A stretch of 64,000 nt of DNA from Mytilisepta virgata (Eukaryota > Mollusca > Bivalvia > Mytilida > Mytilidae), in assembly GCA_028015205.1 (NCBI GenBank), contig CM051515.1, positions 12,232,001 through 12,296,000 on the forward strand, in the 5' to 3' direction. The position numbers and the translations under genes are program-made. Below the pieces are notes generated by a model. The model saw nothing but the letters and a program-made list of their open reading frames with translations, was not told where the DNA came from and made no database searches. Positions within the stretch are counted from its first letter, which is position 1; every line of letters starts with the position of its first letter. Positions 1 to 11,646 of this stretch are shown one piece after another.

Positions 1-112
1 ATATTTAATTTGTCTTAACTGGCTTTCAATAGTGAATACTATACATTATACTTTAAATTTGTAGTAAATAATTAGGTTTCAATATTTACAATCTGTTTAC
101 AAAAGAAGAGAG

Positions 113-339
113 TCACTGTAGATCTATTTCGCAAACAAATCCCAATATGTCGCTTCCGCTATTGTCGCGCAAAAGATAGTTATCATTCCTCAAAAGATAC
201 AAATTTTTCTGGTCGGCCTTGTTGTCTGGTTGACCTGGCGCCCAATTGAAATATGTAATAGCAGTTCCGTCATCGTATTTCCATTCATCATTTGCATCTT
301 TCTGGCCTTGGATAAAGACCCTGCTAGCATCTTTTTGTT
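113..339 (-). CDS. C-type lectin domain, last exon (C-terminal half)
   Basis: This is the 3' terminal exon of a C-type lectin domain (CTLD), the calcium-dependent sugar-binding fold used by secreted molluscan pattern-recognition proteins. The minus-strand translation runs from the acceptor (TTTCAG at about 340-345) to a stop at 113. It contains WKYDDG, the typical CTLD block NWAPGQPDN and the closing FVCEIDL, whose Cys pairs in the fold. In place of the usual EPN or QPD sugar motif it has QPDN within GQPDN. The QPD form is classically galactose-type, but ligand choice is inference. The exon starts with two bases (AA) that complete a codon begun by a single G at the end of the exon at 788-953, giving Glu. 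The donor and acceptor phases therefore agree, which is good evidence for one spliced gene. Confidence 0.8.
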
Positions 340-787
340 CTGAAAGCAAAGGGAGATTTAAAGAGAAAAATGAATATTGAACGTCATTTTGACGAATAAA
401 AAGGAAAAAAGGGAAACGAGGGAATATGAGGACAAAGAGCTAGAATTCCATATAGGGGAAGTTCTTTATCTTTTGTTTTGCATACAAATTAAATATTTAC
501 TCTCTAAATTTCCGGGGAAAGTGTTATTGCCTCCTCCTCCTCCCCCTTCTAATCCATTGTACAATGTGAGCTTTCGTCATTTCTTAGCGTCTTTGGTGCG
601 ATTTAAACAGATATATAAATAGGCTTAAACGAAGCTCGTATGAATAATGAAATTTTGCAATATCTACTGTGTATTAAATTTAACGTTTAAAATTGTTCAG
701 TTGATGTCAAGTACAATTTTAAAACAATTGCATGTTCTTTGGAGGCTAGAGGTTTTTTGGAGTTACGACTAGAAATAAATTTCCTAC

Positions 788-953
788 CAGCAAGTGTTTT
801 GACAAATGTCCACATCTCTTGGTTATCAACCTTTGCAATGTCTGCATCATCCTGTTCACAGCGAATATGAGCGTTGAGATAGTTCTTTATCACGGTGAAA
901 ACCTTAATACATCTGTCCAAATTTACATTATAGGTGTATCCATTTCCAGTATC
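788..953 (-). CDS. C-type lectin domain, N-terminal-half exon
   Basis: This exon encodes the first half of the CTLD. The minus-strand translation begins near a weak acceptor (ATATCTAG, about 954) with LCDTGNGYTYN, the usual first-cysteine region. It continues through a helix rich in hydrophobics and RCEQDDADIAKVDNQEM, the standard CTLD helix-2 signature. It ends at a donor GTAGGA (GT at 786-787) after one base of a codon, which matches the 113-339 exon. Upstream exons supplying a signal peptide are not certain. The secreted PAN-like reading frame at 2554-2955 lies in the right direction, but it ends in its own stop, so I keep it separate. The 448-base intron to the last exon is 340-787. Confidence 0.75.
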
Positions 954-2553
954 ACATAGATCTAGATATAAACGTATAAAAGTATATTAAGGATGTTCGC
1001 TGGTCATGTATTTGAATTTTTGTCAGATGTTCAGAATCCTCTGGTTTTATCCGTTTGAATGCCATAAATTATTTTTCCCGCGAACACCCATTTTTCTTTT
1101 CATAAAACTTTTGCATGCAGAATAATAAGTCAAATGTAAAAATCTTATAAAATCTTTTTTTATTATTTAATGGTTTTTGAGAAATAAAGCTTGTCAACGA
1201 TAAAGCTACGTACAATCAAGAGTGCACATTTTTCCCACCAAATTTTCAATGGCTTATATCTCGAAAACAAGCACACGGACCTATGACTTTTTATTCGCTC
1301 TTTTAGTTTCTTTATTAATCCGCTATCAATATTTACCAGTGTTATGAAAAGCTTATTATTTTTAAACTGAGTATAATATAATAAGGTTAATATAATATAA
1401 AACTATAATGTCATTGAATGAATATTTGTAATTTAGTAGAATATTTTAATTGTACAAGATTGTAAGCGTAAAACATTCTTATAAAGAACTAGGTGGTCCC
1501 TGTTTCATAATTATTCACAAAGAATATATTTTAACTAATTTTAGGAAAGATTGGCTAATAAAATTCAAAAAATGATATTGGACTAATATAGCTTATTAGT
1601 GTTAATAACATAGATAAAAGATAAAATTTTGGAAGTGTCTGTTGAATATAATTTCTAAGTGTTTATAATCTTAACTAGTAACAGATGTTTATTGATTGCT
1701 TAATCGGTGGGATAAAAATACATAATATCTTTAACCACTTCCCGGTGATTAAATTTCTACGTGGGAATTACCGCCGTTTTTTCTACAGTTATTGGAACGA
1801 TAAACTAGAGAAGTCCCCAAATGACGTCTATGTAAACAAACTACATAGGAACGAAATTTTCTTGAGGTTTTTGTCGAAAATCATAGGAGAAACAGATTCT
1901 TCTTCAATTTACTCGTGAGTTATGGAATTTCTCCACCCTCAATAGTTAAATTTTAGATTTTAACACGCTTGCATAAGCTCGCGTGTTGAAGATCGAAAAT
2001 TTAACTATCTCTGGTGGAGAAATTCCATAACTCACTTGTACCTGAAGTAGAATCTATATGTAATTATTACCTGATTACCTGAAAGGCAAAAGAAAATTTA
2101 TGCTCTGATAAACAAGACAAAAAAAAGACAAACAAATAGTTTTTTTTAATAATACTTAACGATTAAAATGTTATCTATATCATATACCGTAAACATTATG
2201 AATAAAAATTGCATATAAATTTATACAAGTCTACAAAGACATGCTTTGAGATTTGTAAAAACGACAAATATTTTATATGTTTGGATACAAATATATTAAT
2301 TTAAACAACTTCTACAACTTGACTTAGTAAATTCTCAATGTTTTATAACTTTTACATAATCATTTCTTTAAAACCGTATTTCTATCTAAATAAACACTTT
2401 GTTCTCACTGGGCACTTGTATATTCAATTATCAAATTGCACCCAACCTGCCACGGTTAACGCACCCGGTATTTATTTATTATAGATGTTATAATTGATAG
2501 TAAAAACATGGTCTGTTAAGCTTCTCACATAAATAATCGTTTCAGTCTTACAT
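954..2553. other. Intronic or intergenic stretch with old dispersed repeats
   Basis: I see no gene here. Positions about 985-1330 are a decayed copy of a repeat also found at about 10,990-11,330, 34,280-34,580 and 46,280-46,640. Shared landmarks are a TTTTTGTCAGAT..TTCxGAATCCTC block and a CAAATTTTCAAxGxxxTATA block. Positions 1706-2055 are a foldback element, listed separately. Confidence 0.5.
1706..2055 (+). repeat. Foldback (MITE-like) element, copy F1
   Basis: The right half is an imperfect palindrome. GAGTTATGGAATTTCTCCACC is at about 1916 and its inverse GGTGGAGAAATTCCATAACTC at about 2014-2034. The inner arms TAGTTAAATTTT and AAAATTTAACTA and the core around GCGTGTTGA complete it. The left half (from GGTGGGATAAAA) is a non-palindromic body. 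Its apparent 77-residue reading frame is not kept open in the other copies, so it is not annotated as a gene. Other copies are at about 18,813, 31,700 (inverted), 42,098 and 53,375. Confidence 0.65.
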
Positions 2554-2955
2554 TTAAATTTGGATTATCTCCCCTCGATAAGACCAGGGGATCTTTTTTG
2601 GAAACTCGTGACTTATAAACACATCAGTAAACTCACTTTGATTTCTGTGATAAAAACTCCACCCAGGGTCATTTTCTACACTGTACACGGCCTTCATCCT
2701 TGAACTATACATAACGCATACGTTTTCACGAAAATAAAGCGAACCACAGGACGGTTCATTCAGACAGAAACCAATGCAAATGGTTTTACTCTTCGCGAAT
2801 AAAGAGTTCAAAGGTGCTAATGTGGATATCCTATTCTCATACATGATGTCTCTTTTCATCTTCATGTACTTTATCTGTTCAAAACACATTCCAAATTTCG
2901 AGATACAGAGTACGCCTACAGTGAACTGAAGCAACATTTCAGTCGGATGAATCAT
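2554..2955 (-). CDS. Small secreted PAN/apple-like domain protein
   Basis: This is a 133-residue minus-strand reading frame with a true ATG at 2953-2955 and a stop at 2554. Residues about 1-25 (ATG then TEMLLQFTVGVLCISKFGMC) look like a signal peptide. Residues about 55-85 contain CIGFCLNEPSCGSLYF and ENVCVMYSS, the spaced cysteines and aromatic pattern of a PAN/apple domain. This module is often found N-terminal to CTLD or fibrinogen-like domains in molluscs. The frame ends GEIIQI, followed just downstream by a good donor-like GTAAGA after the stop codon. It may be a complete single-exon protein, or the first exon of the lectin gene below it with a decayed junction. Function beyond extracellular binding is not inferable. 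Confidence 0.55.
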   Translation of the reverse strand: MIHPTEMLLQFTVGVLCISKFGMCFEQIKYMKMKRDIMYENRISTLAPLNSLFAKSKTICIGFCLNEPSCGSLYFRENVCVMYSSRMKAVYSVENDPGWSFYHRNQSEFTDVFISHEFPKKIPWSYRGEIIQI

Positions 2956-3479
2956 TCTAGCAGAGTGCGCTCTAATGTGCAGCTCAACAAAGAATGGTTG
3001 AGAAAGAGCACACTGACTCTTAAAGTAGAAATTTCCTCCTATAATTAAAGCTGTAAAATTAAATTATACGATTCTAAAACAAATATGAATGACAATGTCA
3101 GAAGTAAGAATTTGAATTGTCGATTTTTTTACGATGGTGTAGCGGACAAAGCATAATACTGGTAATCAATAGTGAAAAGAAAATGCAAAATCTACATCTA
3201 TGAACCTATTATGTAAGTTTCTAACTCTGTTATGTTCCTTTTTGCGCTTTTTTATCTTAAAATATTTACTTTTTGCTTCAAATAGTATGTAATTATAGGT
3301 AATTCAAAATTTTTCAAAACATCAAACATTTCACATATAATTAATATCAATCATTATGTTTTTTTAAAATATACAAAAGATACTTTAGGTAGGATCAATT
3401 CAAAGTTCGATGTATGATACAATATTCAATTCTAATAATTTGGGGATTGGAGGGGGCGATCGAAATGTTCTCAGGTTTC
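2956..3479. other. No gene recognised
   Basis: This is AT-rich sequence upstream of the PAN-like frame. It presumably holds that gene's promoter on the minus strand, but I see no clear promoter element, RNA gene or long reading frame. Confidence 0.4.
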
Positions 3480-3625
3480 TTTATCCTTCATCGACTTTCA
3501 AAATTTAGCATGGGTATCCGAAAAAGATGGAATAGCTTTTCTTATTAAAACCCTTCAACTGGAAATTTTACCATTTTCCTAGGGTGAGGTTTTTCTGCAT
3601 TGTACAGCAATGTGTTTATTTATGT
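3480..3625 (-). repeat. Dispersed repeat, inverted relative to 43,430-43,570
   Basis: The reverse complement shares CACATTGCTGTA, AAATTTCCAGTTGAAGGG and AGAAAAGCTATTCC in the same order with 43,430-43,570. The two are diverged copies of one element in opposite orientations. Confidence 0.5.
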
Positions 3626-3629
3626 ATAG

Positions 3630-3881
3630 TTGGGGTTTTACGCCGTTTTCAGCACATTAGGCTATTTCGCGGCGGCCAGTTTTTATTGGTGGAGGAAGCC
3701 GAAATTACCGGAGAAAACCAGCTACCTTCAGTACGAAAATTGGCAATCATTGTCAATTAAGATCGGAGTCGAACACACCTCGCCACAGATAAGATTCGAA
3801 CTCATAACCTAAGCGTTGACAGGGTAGAGATCATTAGTAGTCATGACGAACTACCTAGACCACTGGGCCACCGAGGCCCCC
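3630..3881 (-). repeat. tRNA-derived SINE
   Basis: Read on the minus strand from 3881, this begins GGGGGCCTCGGTGGCCCAG. That holds a pol III A-box-like TGGCCCAGTGG (about 3860-3870), followed by a B-box-like GAGTTCGAATC (about 3793-3803). The spacing suits a tRNA-derived head. The body runs on past TTCGACTCCGATC to a conserved TTCCTCCACCA-like block near 3690. The head and body resemble SINEs I recall from many bivalves. It is not an intact tRNA gene because the stems do not pair properly. A 60-residue plus-strand reading frame across it is incidental. Confidence 0.6.
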
Positions 3882-3989
3882 AGCAGCGATGTGTGAAAAT
3901 CGTATATTGGTCCGGAGCTGCGATCCATATACGATTATATGGACCGGAGAAGTTTACTTATATAAATATTAGAAAAAAAATCAAGAAGT

Positions 3990-4320
3990 ATAATACTGAT
4001 GTATATTGTCGATACGTTAGAGTCGTTTCAGATTTTAATTTTTAACTGATGTAACGCTGTTGTAGCTGTGTTGTTAAATCGACAGAATTGCATACAAATA
4101 TATATATATTGTCAGCATATGGGATAAAAGTCGTAAAACTTTATTGGAATGCTAAATAATCCTGGAAGTAATAAATGTATGGAAATTTCATAACCAAAAA
4201 AGTTAAAAATACAGTCTGGTATTTGACTGGAAATGGAGTCGAATGACGAAACATGTCGGTGATTTGTTCCTTTCGAGTTAAATCATCGATAATTCCATAT
4301 CAAAGAAACATATCGACCTA
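3990..4320 (-). repeat. Inverted diverged copy of the 19,610-19,905 segment
   Basis: The reverse complement matches 19,610-19,905 (and 54,170-54,465) in order. Shared landmarks are ATGGAATTATCGATGATTTA, the GGAACAAATCACC block, TTTAGCATTC, a GATAATATATAT stretch, CTGTCGATTAAACAA-like sequence and AAAATTAAAATCTGAAACGA. In the TLR units this segment lies just upstream of the C1q exon. No C1q exon follows the copy here. Confidence 0.65.
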
Positions 4321-4329
4321 TACATGTGA

Positions 4330-7300
4330 AAATCTCAGACAACACATTCTTCCTCAAACAGTCAAATTCTGATTTTAATTGTGTCTATTGCAATTGTTAG
4401 TAGTATAGATGTTAAACATTACTTTCAACAAATAATTTTCACCAGTGTCCCACAAATCTGAAACAGTTCTGAGGACAAAAGAAACAACATAATAAACATT
4501 GTGACGTCATGTGGCAAATATTTCATGCTTCTGCAGAACGAGAACCCGTTCAACAATTTATCAAACACAATTCAAATAAGGGTAGAACGGGACACAAAGG
4601 GGAATCTATTTTGACCGTGAAAGGGTTGGTGGTTTGATAGGATCGGATAATTTAACCTTATATAGCGACCATTAGCCTATTTTTTAAAAAAAAAACAAAA
4701 GCTGTATAGAAGGGGCCTTTGGGGTGCATGGAGCGTTACATTCTCCGAACACTTACTTGGTCTGCAGTCGGGCTTTCCGAATTGTGACCTGACAACACCC
4801 ATAACGAGCGGCATCAAATTTTCTATTATATAATTTTTTTTGTAGGTAAAAGCACCTGAGCTATCCCGATAGATCCTGACCGTAAATGATATTTCTTGTT
4901 AACCAAAGATAATCTTAAACATAATTTAAAAGCAGGATTGTATAGATTTATCTCTGTCAAATTGAAACACACTTCGTTCTGTGTATGCGGCAGCCATGAA
5001 AATAAGTTAGGTATATTGCATTTCCGAAGATGTTACCGAGGACATTCAGACACATTACGTTTTATGCAGAATGCAAAGTAACCCCCAAAAATGTGGACAT
5101 GCCTCTAGTTTAATGCCTTATCAGTGTTAAGTGTCACTCTCCAATTGACAAAATGTGAGCACAGACATGCTTTATTCTTTTGGCGTTCATTTGCATGTAT
5201 GAATAAATTACATGAAGGTCTTTTTTATTTAAACCTTCAAATAATATCGCTTAAACCGAGCGACAACACTTATGTCTTGTATTTGCATTTTCAAATAACA
5301 AACTTCTTTGATACCAATTTTGATGCACATATTGACTCATGAGTTGTGCTCAAGGCCTAAAATGTTGAAAACCCTCAAAAACACAATCCAAAAGGATGAA
5401 GAGCAAATTCAAATGAATAAAAAGGGTAAGGGCAAACACAATCTAAGGACAGAGAGTATTCTTTGAATCATCTATCAGTACAGGTAAAACTAGAATTACT
5501 ATGGCTCATTGTCAATAATATTCTAGATTCTAAGGATTTTTCACCGAGGGTATCACCAGCTACATTTCTAGTATTTCAATACTAGTCCGAAATTGATATT
5601 CTAAGTTTACTGTTAAAAAAATGTTTCATTTTTTGCAAACTAAGGGGTATCTCTATTTTACAGGACACTATCCTCAGATGGTTTCTACATTTATCTTTTG
5701 GTCATAATGGTATTTTGTGTAATTTTCTTTTCAGCGTTTTGGATAGATGTTGTGGTTCTCATTTTTGTAGGCCTTGAGCACAACGGATCCGTCACCAATT
5801 TAAGCCCCACAAATTTGGTACCATAGACTTTATTATAGTTCATTTCATTGTTCCAACGGTTAGTTTCTTGTGTATCTTACAAATTATATGATCATGTTTT
5901 GTGAAAAAGACTATTTAATGCTCTATTGAAAAATGCTTTTTAGACTGACGCAGATATACTCTGGGCGAATGGAAAATCTGGTTTAAATAATACACCATAT
6001 GCGTATTTCAAAATGATAAGTGCTAGCTTCTGCAATGGGGAATTTGAAATTGGTGAAATATGAAAAAAAAGTACGGAAATGTGAAAATGAACCATACAGT
6101 TACAAAATTTAAATGTAAAATCCGAGGTGTTCTTTAATTCCATTCTCCGGTTTAAATTTATATAGCAAATATTATTCATCTGTTAAGAGATTAATCATAT
6201 TATTTTGTATATATTAATGAGCTTTTTATCTCATTCATTCATTTATTCATTCTTTTCTTTATTTCCTCAATACTGAGATATTAACGAAATTATAAACAAT
6301 TACATGAAATACAAAGCAATTATAAAGGTTAATTCAATGTATATATATATGTACATGGGCAATGATGGGTGAACGCAGTAACATTGCAGTATATGGAAAA
6401 ATAAAAATCTTTGATAACAATTTCAATGCACAAGATGTGCACATACCGTCTATCCGCGACTCATCAGCCATGCCAAAGATCCAAGGACAAAGCCATGATA
6501 CACGAGGGAGTTTCACAAATTTTACAGTTTTATAACAGTAATTTTTTAGTATCAATTTCGTGCTAGTATTGAAATATCGGTTAACGGATTCGGGAGTACC
6601 ATTCATCTGAAAATAACTTTTCCACGGCTGCGTTCACAATATTTCGCCATATTGCCTTACAGAGAAACGTATCTTCTAGGAGAAAGGTGTTGAGGTACTC
6701 GTTAAATTCATATCGCGAAAATATATTTATAACATCTGGAATAAAGCCATACGTTTATCGTGGATCGTCACTAATTCGGAGAAACAATTTCATAATAATA
6801 ACGTTACGTGATAGCATTGTGTTATCAAGAGTAAATAGTTTTTCGAGAAACCACAATTTGCTTGTGTTTCATCAGTGTGAGTAATTTTTCACCAGCGTAT
6901 GATCTCGTAATTGTTCTCAAGTTTAGTATTCGTTTCACAATAAAATGTTACAGCAATTCAACGCAAGGTAGTCATTTTATTTATATTAGTCCATCCGTAA
7001 AGTACATTTGGTAAGACGACGGATTGATATAGTTTAAATGGAACAAAAGGGTTATACTTTTGTTAATGGCTGTTTTCAGTGGGAGATGACCCATTGAAGA
7101 TTATCGCACGTGGTGCGATCTCCAACTGGAGTTATGTCAAGTCATACTCCTTGGTACATTTGTTTTTCGTGACTTTTGACCAATCATGCGTACACATGTA
7201 ACGTAAGTTCATCTTTTCGGTTGTGCTCAATGCATTCACGTATGCATGATGCCCAAAAATCGAGTAATTACGGAAGAAATAGCTACTCCCACTCGTTTAA

Positions 7301-8856
7301 AAGTGAAGAACCGGACAATCATCAACCAGTGTTTTAAATTCAGCGTATTTAGTCTCGTTCCACTGCGCTTTACTCGGGAAAGGCGTGAATCTGATAAAGT
7401 CGTTAAGATTTTCCGGTCTTCACTTTGAACTCGTGTAAGAACCATTAACGTCACAGAAGAATGCGTTTCTCTTTTTTCTGCATATGCATGTATTTGAGAT
7501 TCTAGCATCCGTTTGAAACTCTAATACCTAAAATTTACAATAAATAAAATGACCAACATTTTAATTCACAAATGCACGAGTGTTGTACTGTCAATTGTTG
7601 TAGTGGATTTTAATTATTTTATTCTGTTTATTACCTGGTCAAAGGAAAAAGAATGAAGGATAATGTTTTTCATGATACTAACAGTTTGAAAATTAATTAC
7701 GTTTGAGTGAAAGGACGTTATTTATTTCACGTGTGAAATATCGATTTTTCATTCACTCGTAAAGTACGCATTTCGGCACTTTCAATGTAATAAAGATTAC
7801 AAAACAATTTTAAACACTGCATATTTTAGAAATTATAAACACAATAAGTTTTTTAACGATATCATTGAAAACTAACAAGGATTTTAATAACATTTGTAAG
7901 AGGTTTCTTTAAAAACTAAGAAATGGACGACAGCGTAAGTTTCAAATTCCTTACATATTGCTAGATCTTTATAATTTTATTATATAAAATAAGAAACATT
8001 TTAACTGTTTTTACGGTGCTCTGTCATTATTTTAAATGAAGTGAATATTTCGGACTGGCAATGATCCGTTGATCTCCATTCTGAATTTGATTGGTTTATA
8101 ACTCTCAATATTAGGGGTACATGCATTATAAAAAAACATATAGCTGTGCACATCAATTTTTTTACCTAAACTATAACCCTCAGCCTCCAGCTTGGAGTAT
8201 CAGTTTGTTCTTTGGATCAAATAAAACAGCTTTTGTCCTCGAACCCATTCAGTAATGGCATAATGTCTCTAAATATTGATGATGAAATTTATTCAATAAA
8301 AAGTATCAAAATTGCACTTTTCATCGAAATAAAATTGTCATTCAAAAATATTATAATCACGTGATAGAGAGAATTAATCACGTTTGTTTACTAATATTGA
8401 CATTTACAAATTAAAAAAATTCGTGTACAAAGGGAGAAAAATCAGTTTTAAAGCAGATGTTCTAATAACGACAATTCACTATATTTTCTATTTTCATTAG
8501 ACAAAATATCTTAATAATAATGTTATCAGTTTGAGTAAACTGTTTCATTATGACAAGAGTATTGAATTTCAAGTAGCGATCATACGATATTTCCTTTTAG
8601 TTCCTGATTTTTGCACATAAATTGACTTTTAAAAGACTTTTTGATCGGTAGAAAATAGCCTATCCGTGCTAGTTTGTTATAACATAGCATTAAGAGTTCA
8701 TACACATTACGTTAAAATTACCAAAAGTGCCTGAAAATCCGTTTCTTGGCAAAAATTTAAATATATTTCCTAAAATATAATTTTATTTCTAGTGATTAAA
8801 AAATGGAAATTGACTATGAGCACATTATAACCCTGCTATCAAAATTATGTACAGTT
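4330..8856. other. Long non-coding stretch before the first TLR unit
   Basis: I find no gene in this stretch. The reading frames present are short, lack domain signatures and overlap on both strands. Around 5340-5460 there is a copy of a motif found in several places here (CCTAAAATGTTGAAAA followed by AAGGACAGAGA). Positions 7293-7432 contain an inverted repeat (CTCGTTTAAAAGTGAAGAAC and its near-inverse), which explains overlapping frames on both strands there. Confidence 0.45.
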
Positions 8857-10199
8857 CAACTTATTTATACGTTTCTACCAGCGGTTGCCTTGTTAGTAAT
8901 CATAAGAATTGGATTTTGTTGTGTGTTTTATACACCAGATGGTCAGGCTATATAAGTTAGCTGTTGTTTCTTTATTTTTAGTTAGTGCTCTTTTATGTTA
9001 TTCTGGTTTCAATTGATTGTCTGTCGATTAGATGGCGTTAATTCATTTCTGTGTTATCTAATATTTAAGGTATCAATGTTTGATTTCTGGTAAATGAAGT
9101 TACAAAATATATACAATATTCTAGAAATCATTAAGGGATTCACCAAATATTATGAGTAAGATATGCAACCGGATAATTATAATTTCAAATTTTGTGAAAA
9201 CTCCAAATAAAGTAGTTCACATACAGACACTTTACCTTAAAGAAAAGAGAAATTAAACCTTGCTATACTAGACATTAAATTAGAAACAAATAATGTTACT
9301 GTTATACTGAAGGCACCTATGAGGTGTTGTGAGAATAACATTTCAAGCAAATCCGAATTAATAACTTCAAATAATTAAGAACATTGTGTGATTCCATGGG
9401 GACTCAGAATAATTATAATAAACAATGACAATCAGTTAACGTCATCGAATTTACAGACATACAAACAAATATACCATCAAGAGCCAATACACAAGCAACG
9501 AAACAACATAGAGTCAGAATAGCCCATTTTCTCTCATGCTTATTAAACATGCGCGACATATGGTAGTCATGTGTGAATAGCCACTTCATGTTTACCCTTT
9601 TTACTAAAATTAAAATTATACTTTTGATCTATTAAATAATTTTTCAACAAGAAATTTCTGTCAGGACAGGCAATGTGTCAGCTTGTACATTGTAAATATT
9701 TCCTCGCTGTTAAAAAAGGATTTCAAGAAATATTTAAAGGTGATATGAATATGATTAATCCTAATTCTTTTGAACAGAAATTTACCACGAATACATTACT
9801 CGTATTTAAACGTAAAACTACGGTTTTAAGTTATATGACAGTGTTATTAGGACAAGTGTACTATTTTCTTATATATTTCTATGGTAACAGTTTGGTGTGT
9901 TTACACTCGTTTGACTATTTGCTGCCAACATTCAAATAATTTTTTTCTCCCCTTCCAAAGCTTTGGACATAAAATGTACCTCTCGAGGGTTCAATCCAGA
10001 AATGAGTCCTTTAGGCTAAGCAATCAAATCGGATTTTTATTTTACAAAAGATAATTTATGTTATAGGTCACATTATGTGTTAACTAAAAATGCTAATCAG
10101 TAGGTGATACATGTAACATAAGTTAATGTTTTTATTACCTAATAGTATATATTAAATACCTTTCTTTTGGAGATATTTAAGTCTAAACCATATTTCACT

Positions 10200-10572
10200 T
10201 TCAATTTCCTATCGGGCAATAGCCAATAGAACTACGTTCTATTGCCTGGTCTAGCGATCTATTGCCCGCGACCTTTTGACACGCTTAATGATTGGTTAAT
10301 TATGTTTAATAGATTATAGAACGACGTTCTATTGCCCGCGACCTTTTGACGTTTTAAATAACTGTATATGTTGTTAACTGTTTTGAAAAATTCAATTTAT
10401 TTACTTTATTCTTATCTCTCTATCGCAAAACTTTGAAAATACAAAAATGTGCATCCCAATACTACTATTAGGTAATAAGACAGTTCTTGAATGTGTTGCC
10501 AGGTAATAGACTAGAAAAATTTCCCTCGGTACTGGGAACAGCTCAAGTGCTCTATTGCTGATGGATTCTTTT
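10200..10572. repeat. TTCTATTGCC-rich foldback region, one arm only
   Basis: Short palindromes and direct repeats of CTATTGCCCGCGACC occur at about 10,258 and 10,330. The sequence from CCAGGTAATAGAC to GCTCTATTGC (10,500-10,560) is the left arm of a palindrome that is complete in U2 (33,201-33,332) and U3 (45,278-45,400). The right arm and the following DNA are missing here. Confidence 0.6.
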
Positions 10573-11523
10573 TTGTTTTTCAATCTGATGTTTACACTAT
10601 TAGAGATTTACGAAAAGTGTCTGTACCGACTGTTGACATTGACTTTGAGTGGAGGGTTTAAAAAGTGACTTTTACCGTGCGTAGACCTGAATTTCATGTT
10701 ATTTAGAATTGAAATTTCATGCAATATCTCTCGTCAAAATTCAGAGATTTGTTGAAATAAATTGTTTTATATAAATTTTGATGCACATTTTGTCGATTTA
10801 CGACTTATCAGGTGTACCCATGGCCTAAAATGTTGAAAATCATAACAATAATCTAAAAAGTTGAAGATCGAATTCAAAGAATGTCAAAATATAACCAAAG
10901 TGGGTAAAGCCATAACTATCCAAGGACAGAGATATGCAAGAGGTTAACAAATTTTACAATTTTGTAACAGTAAATTTATTCAATTTCAGGCGAGTATCGA
11001 GATATAAAAACATCCATGTAGACTACATTCATGGTCATGTTTTGGTCTTTTTGTCAGATTTTCGGAATCCTCGGGTTTTATCAATTTCTTAAACATGAAA
11101 TATTTTGCCCATAAACCCCCAATTTTTCTTTTATAATTCAATCATATATACTTTAAAATGGTATTTGACAAAATTTTATGATATCCTTTCAATTTTTTCA
11201 TACATTTTTGAGAGACTGAAGTTTTCAATGCAAAGACAATGAAAAATCTAGAGAAAACCCATTTCCTGCAAATTTTCAAGGCCTTATAGCTCTAAAATGA
11301 GCACATGAACCTTTATTTTTTTCTTTCTTATTTGTTTACTATTCATATGCTCTCTCAAACTAAAACACCTATTTCAAATCCTATTTATTTCCTATTAGAC
11401 AAGCGATCATCCTTAAATGGAAATATTGCTGCTTTAAAACTTAAATATTTCACAGAAACATATTTTAGTTTGCTTAAATTTTTATTATCAGCATGAATTG
11501 TATTGGTTTAAAAAAATAAATAG

Positions 11524-11646
11524 CTAGGGCCCCGCGTCGTCATAGTTGCTACACAAGAGTCTGTTGTTGTCATCAATCCAGTAGTTGCTGACGTAGTTGC
11601 TGATTCCAGCTGTTGGTATGTCAATCTTGGCGTTGTCATTCAACAT
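11524..11646 (-). CDS. Conserved 40-residue reading frame, U1 copy (possible terminal exon or relic)
   Basis: This minus-strand frame has an ATG at 11,644-11,646 and a TAG at 11,524-11,526. It encodes 40 residues including IPTAGISNYVSNYW and NNRLLCSNY. The same frame is open in U2 (34,771-34,893) and U3 (46,825-46,947). The U2 copy differs by a few substitutions, such as D to G, D to N and G to W near the end. The composition (structured, with Trp, Tyr and one Cys) is more protein-like than the surroundings. No splice acceptor is obvious just upstream. I do not recognise the family. It could be the last exon of an otherwise lost gene. Confidence 0.3.
   Translation of the reverse strand: MLNDNAKIDIPTAGISNYVSNYWIDDNNRLLCSNYDDAGP

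Noticed and set aside
377..622. 81-residue frame with a poly-proline run
   Set aside because: It begins at TTG, lies partly in the lectin intron, and the proline run comes from a simple CTCCTCC repeat.
1685..1918. 77-residue plus-strand frame, with a similar one on the minus strand at 31,870-32,064
   Set aside because: It falls in the body of the foldback element; the other copies carry stops in the same frame.
3781..3881. Functional tRNA gene
   Set aside because: A and B boxes are present but the acceptor and anticodon stems do not pair, and a SINE body follows.
7236..7508. Overlapping 90- and 60-residue frames on opposite strands
   Set aside because: The region is an inverted repeat (7293-7432), which creates mirror-image frames; no domain or splice context is seen.
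9673..9939. 88-residue plus-strand frame
   Set aside because: The U3 copy has a stop inside it (TTTTGAATAGACTG near 44,546) and U2 lacks most of it, so there is no sign of constraint.
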